Assembly: GCA_033398695.1 (NCBI GenBank)
Contig: JAWKAU010000036.1
Location: forward strand, 620,001-684,000
DNA: 64,000 nt
Reading direction: 5' to 3'
Source: Orobanche coerulescens
Lineage: Eukaryota > Streptophyta > Magnoliopsida > Lamiales > Orobanchaceae
In this document: positions 44,893-56,011 of the stretch, piece after piece
How the letters are laid out: each line of letters starts with the position of its first letter
How positions within the stretch are numbered: position 1 is the stretch's first letter
Notes under the pieces: generated by a model
Database searches by the model: none
Seen by the model: only the letters and a program-made list of their open reading frames with translations
Told to the model about the DNA's origin: nothing
Program-made: the position numbers and the translations under genes

Positions 44893-46626
44893 TTACATAA
44901 ATTTGGCATAGCTTGGCATTTGTGCTAGAGCATCGGCAAAAGGTATGTTGATGTGTAGCTTTTTGAAAATTTCCACAAATTTGCCGAATTGCGCATCGAG
45001 CTTGTGATTCTTCAACCGTTGAGGAAAAAGGATAGGTGGAACATAAGATTTGGCAGCAACTGGACCTTTTTGAGATGAAGGTCCTGATTCAGATTCTTTT
45101 TCTGTTTCTCGACTTTGTTTATTTTTTTGTTTTGTCAGATGATTTTCCACAGAAATCTCAGGCAATTGCACTCCACTTCTTGTTGTGATAGCCTGGACAC
45201 TCTCCCTTGGATTTACCTCGGTGTTGCTAGGTAACATTTCGTGGGATCTTTTGGAAAGTATTTTGGCCATTTGGCCAAGTTGTGTCTCCAGATTTTTAAT
45301 TGAAGCATCATTGCGTTGTTGATACTTCAGTTGTTGTTCGGATAGCTTCATGATTGCTTCTTCCCACCCAGGCTTCTTTTCTTGATGTGTTGGATTCAAC
45401 ACATTATTGTTGTTTGCATAAGAAAATTTTGGATGATTTTTGTACCCTGGATTGTATGTTGGCCCGTGAGGATTGTATGCTTGCCTTTGGAAATTCTGAG
45501 CATAGGCCACTTGTTCTGGTGGTGGGAATGATTGCTCCTGTTGCGCTAAGGGACAGATAGTGCTGTTGTGAGTTGCTCCACAGATTTCACATGAAAGAGC
45601 TAAAACTTGTGGAGTTTGCACCGTCTTCACAGATTGAGGAGTTGAAAAAGACATGTCCTCGACTTTCTTTGATAAAGCTTCAATTTTTGCCAACATAAGT
45701 GAATAAGAATCCACTTCAACAACGCCATTTGGTTTCTTTTGGATATTTCTATCTGGCCATCTTGCACTTTGTTCACTTATAACCTCAAAAAGATTATAAG
45801 CCTCTCTCATAGTTTTGTTTCCAAGTGAACCATTTGATGATGAATCGACATTGGCTCGGCATGTAGGTAAGAGTCCAGAATAGAAGTAATTGACTTGTGC
45901 TCCCAAATTGAAACCATGGTTAGGACATTTTCGTAGCATATCTTTGTATCTCTCCCATGCTTCGTGAAATGACTCCGAATCTTGTTGACGAAATGTAGAG
46001 ATTTCGTATTTGAGTTTCGCCACTTTTATTGGTGGAAAGTATTTAGTGGTGAATTTTTGAACAAATTCGGGCCAATTTGTTATGCTTCGTGGTGGCAAGG
46101 TATCTAGCCACTCTCTTGCTCTGTCCTTCAAAGTGTGCACGAAAAGTCTCATTTTTATCGCCTCATCATTTACATTTGGATATTTGAAATTTCCACAAAT
46201 CTCCATAAAACGGTTAATATGGAGATATGGATTCTCATCGGTTCTTCCATAGAATGAGTTGTTGTTGGAGAAGAGATTGATGACATCGGGGCGAATTTGA
46301 AAATTGTCCACTCCAAATGGTGGATAGATCACACTTGATTGCACGCTCAAAGATGGGGGGTTTATGAATTCCCCAAAAAGCATGTTGTCTTCATCTATTT
46401 CCGGCACAATAGGATGTTGTTGATGTTGAATGTTTTGAGCATTGGGTATTCCCCCTACCAGAGGAATTCTTTCGTTATCATTTTCTTGGAGGAGTGGTGG
46501 GTTTGGTTCGTCCGCCATTGATGGTGAAGAAATACGGCTTGTTTTTTGTTCTCTTCGCCTTCTTCTAAATGTGGCTTCAATCTCGGGATCTAGTGAAACT
46601 AAATCGCGATTGTACGTCCTTCGCAT
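44893..46626 (-). CDS. Athila-type gag (element H)
   Basis: Open frame of about 577 codons. I place the start at MRRTYNRDLVSLDPEIEA (46626), matching the usual short basic N-terminus; an upstream Met at 46647 is in frame. The capsid core has NPYLHINRFMEICGNFKYP, REWLDTLPPRSITNWPEFV, FTTKYFPPIKVAKLK and FHEAWERYKDMLRKCPNHG. The zinc knuckle CEICGATHNSTIC (CX2CX3HX4C) lies mid-protein, followed by a Gln/Asn-rich stretch and MPSYAKFM at the stop. The frame has no break, so H still could supply particles. Confidence 0.92.
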   Translation of the reverse strand: MRRTYNRDLVSLDPEIEATFRRRRREQKTSRISSPSMADEPNPPLLQENDNERIPLVGGIPNAQNIQHQQHPIVPEIDEDNMLFGEFINPPSLSVQSSVIYPPFGVDNFQIRPDVINLFSNNNSFYGRTDENPYLHINRFMEICGNFKYPNVNDEAIKMRLFVHTLKDRAREWLDTLPPRSITNWPEFVQKFTTKYFPPIKVAKLKYEISTFRQQDSESFHEAWERYKDMLRKCPNHGFNLGAQVNYFYSGLLPTCRANVDSSSNGSLGNKTMREAYNLFEVISEQSARWPDRNIQKKPNGVVEVDSYSLMLAKIEALSKKVEDMSFSTPQSVKTVQTPQVLALSCEICGATHNSTICPLAQQEQSFPPPEQVAYAQNFQRQAYNPHGPTYNPGYKNHPKFSYANNNNVLNPTHQEKKPGWEEAIMKLSEQQLKYQQRNDASIKNLETQLGQMAKILSKRSHEMLPSNTEVNPRESVQAITTRSGVQLPEISVENHLTKQKNKQSRETEKESESGPSSQKGPVAAKSYVPPILFPQRLKNHKLDAQFGKFVEIFKKLHINIPFADALAQMPSYAKFM

Positions 46627-46709
46627 AGACAAGAGAATTAACAACAAAGAAAAAGTTGTATTTATAACAATAGTTAATAATGTAATACTTCAAAATAACT
46701 CTTATACTT

Positions 46710-46726
46710 CCCCGACAATGGCGCCA
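46710..46726 (-). other. tRNA-Asp-type primer-binding site of element H
   Basis: Minus strand TGGCGCCATTGTCGGGG, six bases inside the LTR. It differs by two transitions from TGGCGCCGTTGCCGGGG, the primer site shared by Athila/Tat elements and complementary to tRNA-Asp. Confidence 0.8.
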
Positions 46727-46732
46727 AAAACT

Positions 46733-48314
46733 TGACACGTTCTTAGTGTAACTATCGCAAGTGCACGATATCGTATCAAGTAGTAAAGTGGACTTTTTGA
46801 GTCCGGTTTATCGATCCCACAAGGAAGTTTGGTTATAATTTGAATTATACACTATTAGTCTATTTTTATAGATAAGATAAGTGAAACACACAATTAAAAA
46901 GTTTGGTTTAATAATTGCAAAGAAAATGCAATATTAGTTCTAATTATTTTAAGGAAATAAAAAGATAGCAATAATAATAGATTGATTAATGATAAAATGA
47001 AATAGTTGGGATTACAAACTTAGTTCGTCATTAGTTATAGAAGATGTATAGGAGATCATAAGATGAATTTACTTATTATGTTGTGTAGATTCGATTTTCC
47101 TTAAAAAGACGGTTTGTCTTTCGAACTATAAAACGCCCCCTACATATTGAATCAATCCACTATATTTCTATTTTGATTGGCTTCAATACATAGCATTAGG
47201 ATTTATGAAAATAACTCAAAGAATCATCTAAGGACTAGAGGTATATTTCTATCCCCTAGAACAACTTAGAGTGAAGATCATTTGATCTAATCAAACATAT
47301 TTTCTTTCGAAACATATGAAGACCATAAATATCATCATTTATTGGCCAAATAAATAAAGATTGTTAAAACAATGAAAATCACACACAATAATAAGTAATT
47401 CATAATAGATCTTTATACAAACATAAATAACATGACTAACCTTGTTTATAATCCCAACTAAAGGTTACTTAGCCCATGAAGAGTTTATTATACATATTAC
47501 AAGCTTTTGTGGTCATTATTAGTTGAATCAAGAGAAAGAATTGATCCTAACTCCCTTAGTAGATAAAGGATATAGAAGCAATAAACTCTCTGAACAACAT
47601 ATGCTATACCACACTTACAAATATCACTCAAGAACACAAGTGTGCTCTTCACACAAAAAGAAAAGTTTACAAAAAATGGAAAATTATAAGATGAATGATC
47701 AATGATGAAGGATCTAAGAGGTCTATTTATACACCTAAAGTCATATAATAGCTCCAAAACTCCATTATTATTACATTAGATCGGATCAATGCCAGCCATC
47801 CCCTCAATAATACACAAAAAGTATAAAAAATTAGATAAATCATAAGAATCTGTCAAGAGTTACGGCCGTAACATTCAGGAGTTACGGCCGTAACAAGGAT
47901 GACTTACGGCCATAACAAGGATGACTTACGGCCGTAACTCCTAAATGTTACGGCCGTAACTTGGCTTCGTCAATTTGTTCACTGGTTGCTTTGAGAGTTA
48001 CGTTTTCAGCCCAGAATTTCTCAGACTTTGCGTTTTTGCCCCAAATCTTCTTCGGATGATAACTTTTGATATATAACTTTGATTTTGAATCCAGAAAGAC
48101 TGCCTAATTCGTCTCGGAAAGCCCTACAACATGAATATTTCAAAATTCAACAAAGAGAATATTTAATAAACATGTTATTTCTTGAGTAAATCCTGATAAA
48201 AATAAAATTATTAAAACTAATTAATTAAAAGCAAAAAACGAGTAGACTAGCTCAATTATGGGTGAATTTTATCGATACAAACCATAGATAAGTGTACAAA
48301 AATGACACTTATCA
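46733..48314 (-). repeat. 5' LTR of element H
   Basis: 1,582 bp. Palindrome copies lie at 47859-47872, 47881-47894, about 47904-47915 (one mismatch), about 47926-47938 and 47947-47960, one more than in the left LTR. The TATA box (minus GGTGTATAAATAGAC) is at 47721-47735. Hence U3 is 47736-48314, with the palindromes 125-240 bases upstream of TATA. No gene inside. Confidence 0.92.
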
Positions 48315-48587
48315 AACGCCCAGTCAAGTTTCATTGACTTGCGAACGATTAATTATTTGAGCTATAAACCTTTCCACTGCCGACCCCCTTATCCAATAAG
48401 GAGTGGAACGTTTTTGCTCTCAAATACATGGACTAGTTTCTATACGTATATTTATGAGTTAGAAATGCCAGTAACTACCAGTAAATAAAGAAACATCCAT
48501 TGCCTTATATTAATTATTTACATAATTACAAGTACAATGCCCTCACTCAACATCCTCTGAGTGGAATTCGAGGGCATACTCCCAACA

Positions 48588-49478
48588 GCAGATTCCCCAC
48601 ACTTGACCGAACTTTATGGAGAGCACAGTAAGACTGCTAGATATGAGATATCGAAGCAGTTGTTCAGTGTTAGGATAAAAGAAGGGGAGAAAGTGGGATA
48701 CCACGTCCTCAAGATGATCTCTATGATTGAGAGGCTCGAGGTGCTCAACTTTAATATGGATTTATCCCTTCAAATTGATCTCATCCTTCAATCTCTCCCT
48801 GACTCTTTCATGCAGTTTGTAATGAATTTCAACTGTAATGAAATTTCATGCACATTAGCTGGGCTAATGAATAAACTGGTGACAGAGCAGTCTAACATGA
48901 AGACTAAACCGAGAGAGGCTGCTCTTGTGATTTCTTCTGGGCCTCGAAGGTCCAAGAACAAGAAGAAAAGGACCTACGGGCAGTACAAACCCAAGAAAGG
49001 GGTGCAGAAAGGAAAGGGCAAGGCCCGAAAGGTTCAAAAGGTAGGCGGTCCAAAACCTACGGACAAATGTCTTGAATGCGGTGAGCTGGGCCACTGTCGA
49101 ATGACTTGTCCTAAGATTAATGGCGCATCAGGTACGGAACTTTTTGTTTTTGAAACCAATTGTTCCGCTACTGTATATTTTGCTTCATGGATTCTGGATT
49201 CAGGTGCCACTTCTCACATTTGTACTATGAATCAGGATCTGGAACGAAGTAGGAAACTTGAAGCTGGGGAAGTAATGATCACTGTTGGAAGCGGACAGAG
49301 TGTCGAGGCAACCGATATTGGATCAATCCTACTGAGTTTAGAATTCGGTTTTATTTTGACATTAGATGGAGTACTTGTTTTGCCCAAGGGGCATAAAAAC
49401 GTTGTATCCATTCCAGTCTTGGACCGGAAAGGATTTTGTTTCTTCATTGGCAATGGTAATTGTAAAATTTATTTTTGA
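48588..49478 (+). pseudogene. copia gag-protease (element G, right piece)
   Basis: Continuation of the gag started at 9313-9356. Open to 49478 with HLTELYGEHSKTARYE, KEGEKVGYHVLKMISMIER, LILQSLPDSFMQFVMNFN and the zinc knuckle CLECGELGHCRMTC. The protease follows in the same frame, with the intact catalytic WILDSGATSHICTMNQD and LVLPKGHKNVVSI. This shows what A and B have lost. A small indel sits at the B insertion point, and a stop at 49477 ends the frame. Confidence 0.88.
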
Positions 49479-49940
49479 AATAAATTAGTTGGCACAGCTA
49501 CATTGTTGAATGGTTTATATCATCTGAAAATGCAAAATAAAACAGCAGTGAACACTATAACTAGGAAACGTGGCAGGCAAGATACTAATCAGTTAAATGG
49601 TGTTTCAGAGATCTTATATTCTGGTAAATGATGAGTTCCTTAAGGAACATGGAATAGTTTCACAATTCACGCTTCCTATATTCTAGGGATTCGTCTTTAT
49701 AGAGATATACCGTGAAGAATGATAGGACTTTCCCAAGCCCTCTATATAGATAAAATCATGAGAAGATTCAAGATGGATGAATCTAAAAGAGCTTTCCTTC
49801 CCATGCGACATGGAATTCATCTCACCATGATAATATGTCCTCAAAGTGAGGAAGACAAGAGAGAGATGAGTAAGGTACCCTATGCCTCGGCAGTGGGTAG
49901 CCTCATATATGCTATGTTGTGTACGAGACCGGACTAAGCC
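49479..49940 (+). pseudogene. copia integrase and RT remnants (element G), large deletion
   Basis: LVGTATLLNGLYHLKMQNK and RKRGRQDTNQ (protease-integrase link) continue to about 49600. A short piece of integrase (EFLKEHGIVSQF, about 49636-49670) is joined directly to the RT end (YILGIRL, GLSQALYIDKIMRRFKMDE, YASAVGSLIYAMLCTRPD). Nearly all integrase and RT are deleted. Element I begins at 49941; AAGCC precedes it. Confidence 0.85.
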
Positions 49941-50769
49941 TATAACACCCCCAAATTCTATTGGGTTATTACAATGTCGTGGACCCCACGCCAGGAGATC
50001 CACCAGGCGAACATGACTAAAATACATCAAGTTAAACAACAAGGGAGATCACAGTCCCTACTATGATATCCGACACAATATTCCGATAAGGAATTTCAAC
50101 GACAAAAGTGGGCCTATATGGCCAAAATGAAATACAGTGACATCCACGAGCCTTGCTCGGATAATACAACATGACAACAACTGACACAACTGGAGTACAC
50201 TCCAACTAACTGACCAACATGAACAACTCGGACTAGTATCGCTCGAATGCCTCGTCGCCTTCATCATGCCCCCATGTCTCAACTCTCTCCTCGCAAGCAC
50301 CTAAAACATGAAAACATGTTCCGCCCCCACGGGGTCAGTTATCCAGATAATGAACATCAAATACATGTATAACATGATATGCATCCAAAGGCAGAATGAA
50401 ACGGTACAATAATGATAATGATACGAGATGCTCACAAACCAATGTAAGAACCGAGCATTCATGAAATACTATGCTCACAGCATACTATTAATACCTGTTC
50501 AACAGATTAAAACATAAGTGCCCAACGGCGAATCATAAACATAGAACACCACGATGAATTACACGACACGAACCAAACCGGAATTGAATGAATTATGAAT
50601 CACAATGCCCGAAGGCTCCAACGGAAATACCATGGCGTCACAAGTTCCTGAAAATAACACAGCCGAAGCTGTCAATCAACACAATCACCCGAAACCAAAA
50701 CAGCCTGAAGCTGTATCAATGAGGGCCGAAGCCACGGCACGAAGCCATATCACAATGAAACCATCCAAT

Positions 50770-51115
50770 GGCCGTGACCTACTGAACTGTAGGTGTTGGG
50801 AAACCAACCGCGAAGGTTCAAGCCCCAAACTTACCCATAATGAAATCATGAACATGACCATGACCTACTGAGCTGTAGGTGTTGGGAAACCAACCGCGAA
50901 GGTTCAAGCCCCAACCTTACCCATAATGAGATCACCCAGTGACCGTGACCTGCTGAATTGTAGGTGTTGGGAAACCAACCGCGAAGGTTCAAGCCCCAGA
51001 CTTACCCATAATGAGATCATCAACATGACCGTGACCTACTGAGTTGTAGGTGTTGGGAAACCAACCGCGAAGGTTCAAGCCCCAAGCTTACTCATAATAA
51101 GATCATAAGCACAAT
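50770..51115. repeat. Tandem array, about 86-bp unit, in I LTR
   Basis: Four units, each with GACCTACTGARCTGTAGGTG, TTGGGAAACCAACCGCGAAG and TTCAAGCCCCAA. Within each unit CCTAC..GTAGG and TTGG..CCAA form inverted repeats. The right LTR has the matching array at about 55645-55975. Confidence 0.8.
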
Positions 51116-51244
51116 TAACCACAAACGGCAACAATTCAAAGATTACCGGATTCACAAGGATAATAGTGTGCTGCCTTGAGTCGGCCAACACGACGACAGA
51201 AATTCACGGATGGGAACCGTCCTCGACAGTCCCAATTCAATACC

Positions 51245-51515
51245 TTGATTGCCCTAGAATGGCCAACCGATCACAATGATGCAGCAAATGATTCAATACC
51301 TCGATTGCCTTAGAACGGCCAATTGATAACAATGATACAACGAATGATTGAGCACCTCGATTGCCTTAGAACGGCCAATCGATAACAATGATACAATGAA
51401 TATTTGAGCACCTCGATTGCCTTAGAACGACCAATCGATGACAATGATACAATGAATGATTGAACACCTCGATTGCCTTAGAACGGCCAATCGATAACAA
51501 TGATATAATGAATGC
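51245..51515. repeat. 56-bp minisatellite in I LTR
   Basis: Four to five head-to-tail units with GATTGCCTTAGAACGGCCAA and CGATAACAATGATACAATG. The period is 56 bp exactly where units are undamaged. The reverse complement matches the 56-bp repeat in F pol (37324-37480); since I is on the minus strand and F on the plus, the two arrays have the same sense relative to their elements. Confidence 0.85.
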
Positions 51516-52622
51516 CTCGGCACCTTTAATCGGTTACCGACGATGAAGATGAGAATGAATACGACAATGCCTTCAATCAGCCAATACAACATGAATGACA
51601 GGACGCCATTTTTAATAACAATGATTACAACAATGTCTTATATCGACATTAATATTAACAACAACAATAGATACATCGATACTGCGAACCAGCTATCGAT
51701 AATAACATTAACAACGAGTACCCCAATGCCTTGAACCGGCCACTAATGAATAATAATAAACATTTGGCATAATTGCTGAAGAGTATCGTATCGAACGATC
51801 CCTTTAATATAAATGAACTCATGAAGAGACCAAGTATCGGAATGATACAACATATTCATACTCATATACGATAACATTAATCTCATTGACTAGTACAAGT
51901 ATAAAATTTGCCTCAAACCGACGGCAAGAAAGTCCTTCCATGAACAACGTCCTTGAAGTGATTATCGATCCTTGAAACAACCTTGAATAACACAATTACC
52001 AATGATTCACTTAATATACAAATCAAGCATGATCACAACTAACTCAAAAGTCGATACAACAATACCCAAACTCATTGAAGCAATTCAACAAACACGTTGT
52101 AGACAACCTCCAATTGTTTACAACCAATCTCAATTATATCGATACCAAACCTCCAATGAATGATTCAATCCAACAAAACATCTTATATACAATCAATATT
52201 CTCATATGAATACACAATTCGAGATTACGACAACATCAAACCGAAACCCCCAAATTCCAAAATCAATATTCGAAATGTTCTTGAATAATCCCAATTAATC
52301 CGATGATAATCTATAACAATTCATAATCACAATTATATTACTTCGTATATCATGATTATAACATTCAAAACATCATATCCCAACTCAAAATCGAAATCCA
52401 AGATGTTGAAGAATTTACCTTTGAAGATCCAAACACTTCGATCTGGTGGATTCGTGTTAAATCGACTATCCAAGCTTCCCGATCCAAGATGTATGCTTAG
52501 AACACTACTACACAAGTGATGTGATGAAGAAAATCTCTCCCAAGAACTTCTCTCTCGGAACTCAAGTGAAGGAAGGATAAAATGAGCACAAAAACCCAAC
52601 CAGGTACTTAAGTACCGTCGAA

Positions 52623-52917
52623 TGTTACGACTGTAACTCGGCCAACATATGGATGTAACTCTCCAAGTCAATGGCTTTACGGCTGTGACCAGCCATATCA
52701 TACGGGCGTAACCCGATTTCGTCGAAAGTCTACTGACAGACATACGGCCGTAACCGTACCTGCCTTACGGGCGTAACTCGACTCATACGACCATACTCGG
52801 CAAATTCTTACGGGCGTATGAAGCCTACGTCGAAACTGACCGGACACACTGCTCGATCGTACGACTGTAACCGGCCAAGCCTTACGGCCGTTCCTGCCTC
52901 AACTTACGGCCATTTTC
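52623..52917 (-). promoter_or_regulatory. GTTACGGCCGTAAC-like motif array in I U3
   Basis: About ten variants of TTACGGSCGTAAC (for example TACGGCCGTAACC at about 52743, TTACGGGCGTAAC near 52764, TTACGGCCGTT near 52882). They resemble the palindrome of H, although I and H are different lineages. Most copies carry one asymmetric base (GGGCG or GACTG). Confidence 0.65.
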
Positions 52918-53032
52918 CGAACGATGAACACGAAATGAATGAATACGAATGACGAATGATTATTACTGAGTGAAAAATTTCTGAGTGGCAATTACTGAAT
53001 GATAGTTAATGAATTCACAAACGGGTATTACA

Positions 53033-53925
53033 TACTCCCCCCTTAAAAAGAGTTTCATCCCCGAAACTAAGGGTACACAACTCGGGATATGAACTATCCA
53101 TCAGGAACTGAAAGCAACATCTCTAGGAATACTCCTCAACGCAAAACACTCCGCCGGAGACCAGCCAGGAAGTCGTACCAACCGCATGATTCGAAACACC
53201 GACGTACACATCCCGAGGGAGCCGCTCATTGTACATGTCTACAATCCATCGGTGTACACTTCCCCATCCTCATCGGCGTCGGACGCCCATGCAAGTACTG
53301 ACTCGCACCTCAAAAGAAAAGCAACAACGCACATATAGCCCTCGGAACCATATCAATCGTACGCCAAAGTTCTCATGACTTGACGTCTCGCATCACAATG
53401 AACAATTACCCAGATCATCATAAAATCTCGAGTACAACACCCAAATTGAAGAAACCCTAACCAATGATGCAAATCTCAAGATTCTCAATTACCATAGTTA
53501 CACGATAAATCGACAACAGATGGTTCACAAACACAATACTACGATGCAGAAGAAGTTAAACAGTAATCCGAAACACAAGGCTACATCTCAAATGTACCCA
53601 ACATTGATATCCTTCAGATCATCGATCCCCCCCAATCTCATCGATTCAAGGAAGACCCAAATCTGAACTCACCGCTTAACATGATCCCGGAAGGTCACAA
53701 GAACAGGAATGATCGCAATGAATGATAATGAATCGAAATCCAACAAGGATCAAGAATGACTCACCGAGGTGAAATAATAACGCAATGAGTGATAGCTCAG
53801 ATGAAATGATTGGAACCAGCGTTCCCCGTGAAGTGAATGATTAGTTTCATAATTATAAGTCTCAACATGATTGATATATGATGAATGAATTATATGAATA
53901 AATGAACGACAAATGAAATGAATGA
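53033..53925 (-). other. 3' internal remnant of element I
   Basis: PPT at the LTR edge, then about 850 bases without recognisable pol. Bases 53680-53925 resemble parts of the LTRs of C and F on the minus strand (AACCGTCGTTCC-like and GACTCACCGAG-like stretches), suggesting a patchwork. No gene is supported. Confidence 0.5.
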
Positions 53926-55050
53926 TTATCCTATTACCGAGCGAGAATTAACTTGTTCAAAACCGATGATGAAGCTCCTTACCTCTGGCTCTCGAAGCCT
54001 TATAGGACCCCTTGGATGATGCACGGGCTGGAGTAACAAAGTCTCTCGAGGCTTGTGAGCCCTCTCGAGATCTACCGGCACTAGAACCCCTGCAGTATTT
54101 CTGTAGGTGTCCCTGCCTCCCACACAGAAAACAAACAACGGCCTGCATCGAGCACCGAGTACTGTGATGTCCTATTGTATCACAGTTAAAGCAAACAACA
54201 GTCGAACTCGTCGTCTGAAAATAATATGCTTTATCAGCATGAAGATGGCTAGAAAACGACCTCTTGGGAGCTGGAGCCCGATGTCCCTCTGAGCGAACCG
54301 ACATCCCAGTCCTCCCACCAGAAGAAGCTGAAGGATATCTCCGAGTAAGCTCCTTGATCAAAAGCTCTACTCCAAGAGCCTTCTCGATGAACTCACTAAG
54401 TGAATTACAATTGTGATTGAACAACTGCATCCTCAACTGCGGATTTAGCCTCTTGCTAAAATATTTGATCTTATACGTCAAGACGGATAATGCATTTAAG
54501 CAAATCAAGTAGTCCCTGAAACTTCTCAGCAATGACAATAACACCCTCGTCCTTGACGGGTTCGGGGTTCAAAACCTCTGATAACTTGGCTTCACGAAGT
54601 GGAGCCGGATAATACCTCTCTAACATGAGAGTCTTGAACTCACTCTAAACACAATCACGATCGGTGGGTTTCACAGAAAGCCACCACGAATAAGCGCCCT
54701 TAATCAAGTAATAAGCCGCTACTGCCACTTTACTCTCTTCCGGACACTAAACCATGTCGAAGAGTGTATCAAAATGCTCAAGCCAATGAACAATATCAGC
54801 TAGTTCTGACGAACCCTCAAAGGTAGGCGGCCTCTGACGAGCAACAATCTGACTCACTCCTCCAGTCTATCCATGAAACGGCACCTGGAATCCCTGCTGT
54901 GATGGACCAAGAACCATCGAGGTCTGCATGGTCTCCATCAAACGCGTCATATGAGTCATCTGGGCCATCATGCCCTGTATGCATATGAATGGGTCCACCC
55001 GAACACCTTCCGATTGAGCTGCTTCTCGGGTACGACTCCCTGATAGTGAA
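53926..55050 (-). pseudogene. gypsy gag (element I), broken
   Basis: The N-terminal piece (55097-54867) shares SLSGSRTREAAQSEGVRVDPF and MMAQM with the gags of C and F. The middle is shifted (capsid text around 54850-54560). The C-terminal piece 54544-53957 includes LNPQLRMQLFNHNCNSLSEF and two intact zinc knuckles, CFNCDTIGHHSTRC and CFLCGRQGHLQKYC. It ends without protease. It would bind RNA if whole. Confidence 0.8.
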
Positions 55051-55056
55051 TGATTA

Positions 55057-56011
55057 ACTAACACAACTGGAGTACACTCCAACTGACTGACCAACATGAA
55101 GAACTCGGACTAGTATTGCTCGAATGCCTGCCTTCATCATGCGCCTGTGTCTCAACTCTCTCTTCGCAAGCACCTAAAACATGAAAACATGTTCCGCCCC
55201 CACGGGGTCAGTCATCCAGATAATGAACATCAAATACATGTATAACATGATATGCATCCAAAGGCAGAATGAAATGGTACAATAATGATAATGATACGAG
55301 ATGCTCACAAACCAATATAAGAACCGAGCATTCGTGAAATACTATGCTCACGGCATACTATTAATACCTGTTCAACAGATTAAAACATAAGTGCCCAACG
55401 GCGAATCATAAACATAGAACACCACGATGAATTACACGACACGAACCAAACCGGAATTGAATGAATTATGAATCACAATGCCCGAAGGCTCCAACGGAAA
55501 TACAATGGCGTCACAAGTTCCTGAAAATAACACAGCCGAAGCTGTTAATCAACACAATCACCCGAAACCAAAACAGCCTGAAGCTGTATCAATGAGGGCT
55601 GAAGCCATGGCACGAAGCCGTATCACAATGAAACCATCCAATGGTCGTGTCCTACTGAACTGTAGGTGTTGGGAAACCAACCGCAAAGGTTCAAGACCCA
55701 AACATACCCATAATGAAATCATGAACATGACCGTGACCTACTGAGCTGTAGGTATTGGGAAACCAACCGCGAAGGTTCAAGCCCCAAACTTACCCATAAT
55801 GAGATCACCCAGTGACCGTGACCTGCTGAATTGCAGGTGCTGGGAAACCAACCACGAAGGTTCAAGCCCCAGACTCACACATAATGAGATCATCAACATG
55901 ACCGTGACCTACTGAGCTGTAGGTGTTGGGAAACCAACCGCGAAGGTTCCAGCCCCAAGCTTACCTAGAATAAGATCATAATCACAATTAACCACAAACG
56001 GCAACGATTCA
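55057..56011 (-). repeat. 5' LTR of element I, partial
   Basis: Matches 50185 to about 51137 of the left LTR, including the 86-bp array. Left edge is a deletion junction, right edge the insertion of J. The continuation is beyond the window. Confidence 0.85.

Larger units (their letters stand above)
30721..48314 (-). mobile_element. Element H: Athila-like gypsy retrotransposon carrying a LOG gene, interrupted by F
   Basis: Termini are TGACACGTTC / ACTTATCA, with target duplication AACGC at 30716-30720 and 48315-48319. Minus-strand order: 5' LTR (46733-48314), tRNA-Asp-type primer site, gag, protease, a 300-bp spacer, a LOG-like gene, a first PPT-like motif, a 3' region with hairpin repeats (split by F), PPT, 3' LTR (30721-32302). 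Without F it is about 8.2 kb. RT, RNase H and integrase are absent, so it would depend on a partner element for movement. Gag, protease and LTR signature (CGTATCAAGTAGTAAAGTGG) are Athila-like. Confidence 0.9.
9357..48587 (-). mobile_element. Element B: copia retrotransposon carrying nested insertions C, D, H, F and M
   Basis: Same family as A, opposite strand. Termini are TGTTGGGATT and AGTATGCCCTC...CCCAACA; the five-base target duplication GCAGA is present at 9352-9356 and 48588-48592, inside copia gag of G. Order on the minus strand is 5' LTR (29033-48587, split by H), primer site, leader, gag, protease, integrase, partial RT, RNase H, polypurine tract, 3' LTR (9357-23756, split by M and C). 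Without insertions it would be about 9.2 kb. Deletions in protease and RT make it non-autonomous. Confidence 0.93.
29033..48587 (-). repeat. 5' LTR of element B, split by H
   Basis: Pieces are 29033-30720 and 48315-48587. Joined at AACGC they restore an LTR of about 1.95 kb collinear with the left one (compare 23490-23756). The left LTR shows the uninterrupted H target as CTTAACGCCCAG near 23484. Confidence 0.9.
49941..53032 (-). repeat. 3' LTR of element I
   Basis: 3.1 kb, ends GGGTATTACA, followed by a PPT of the CTCTTTTTAAGGGGGGAG type (minus). It is long because of two internal tandem arrays (50770-51115 and 51245-51515). U3 carries CG-rich palindrome-like motifs at 52623-52917. No gene inside. 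Confidence 0.88.
49941..56011 (-). mobile_element. Element I: chromovirus-related gypsy element, mostly deleted inside (right end outside)
   Basis: Minus-strand element. Left (3') LTR is 49941-53032, then PPT, a non-coding stretch and part of gag. The right LTR begins abruptly at about 55057 inside LTR sequence (matching 50185 onward), so one deletion removed the gag start, primer site and the first 240 or so bases of that LTR. At 56011 it is cut by J (ATTCA next to J). The left terminus reads TATAACACC, where the family pattern suggests TGTAACACC. No protease, RT or integrase remains. Confidence 0.82.
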
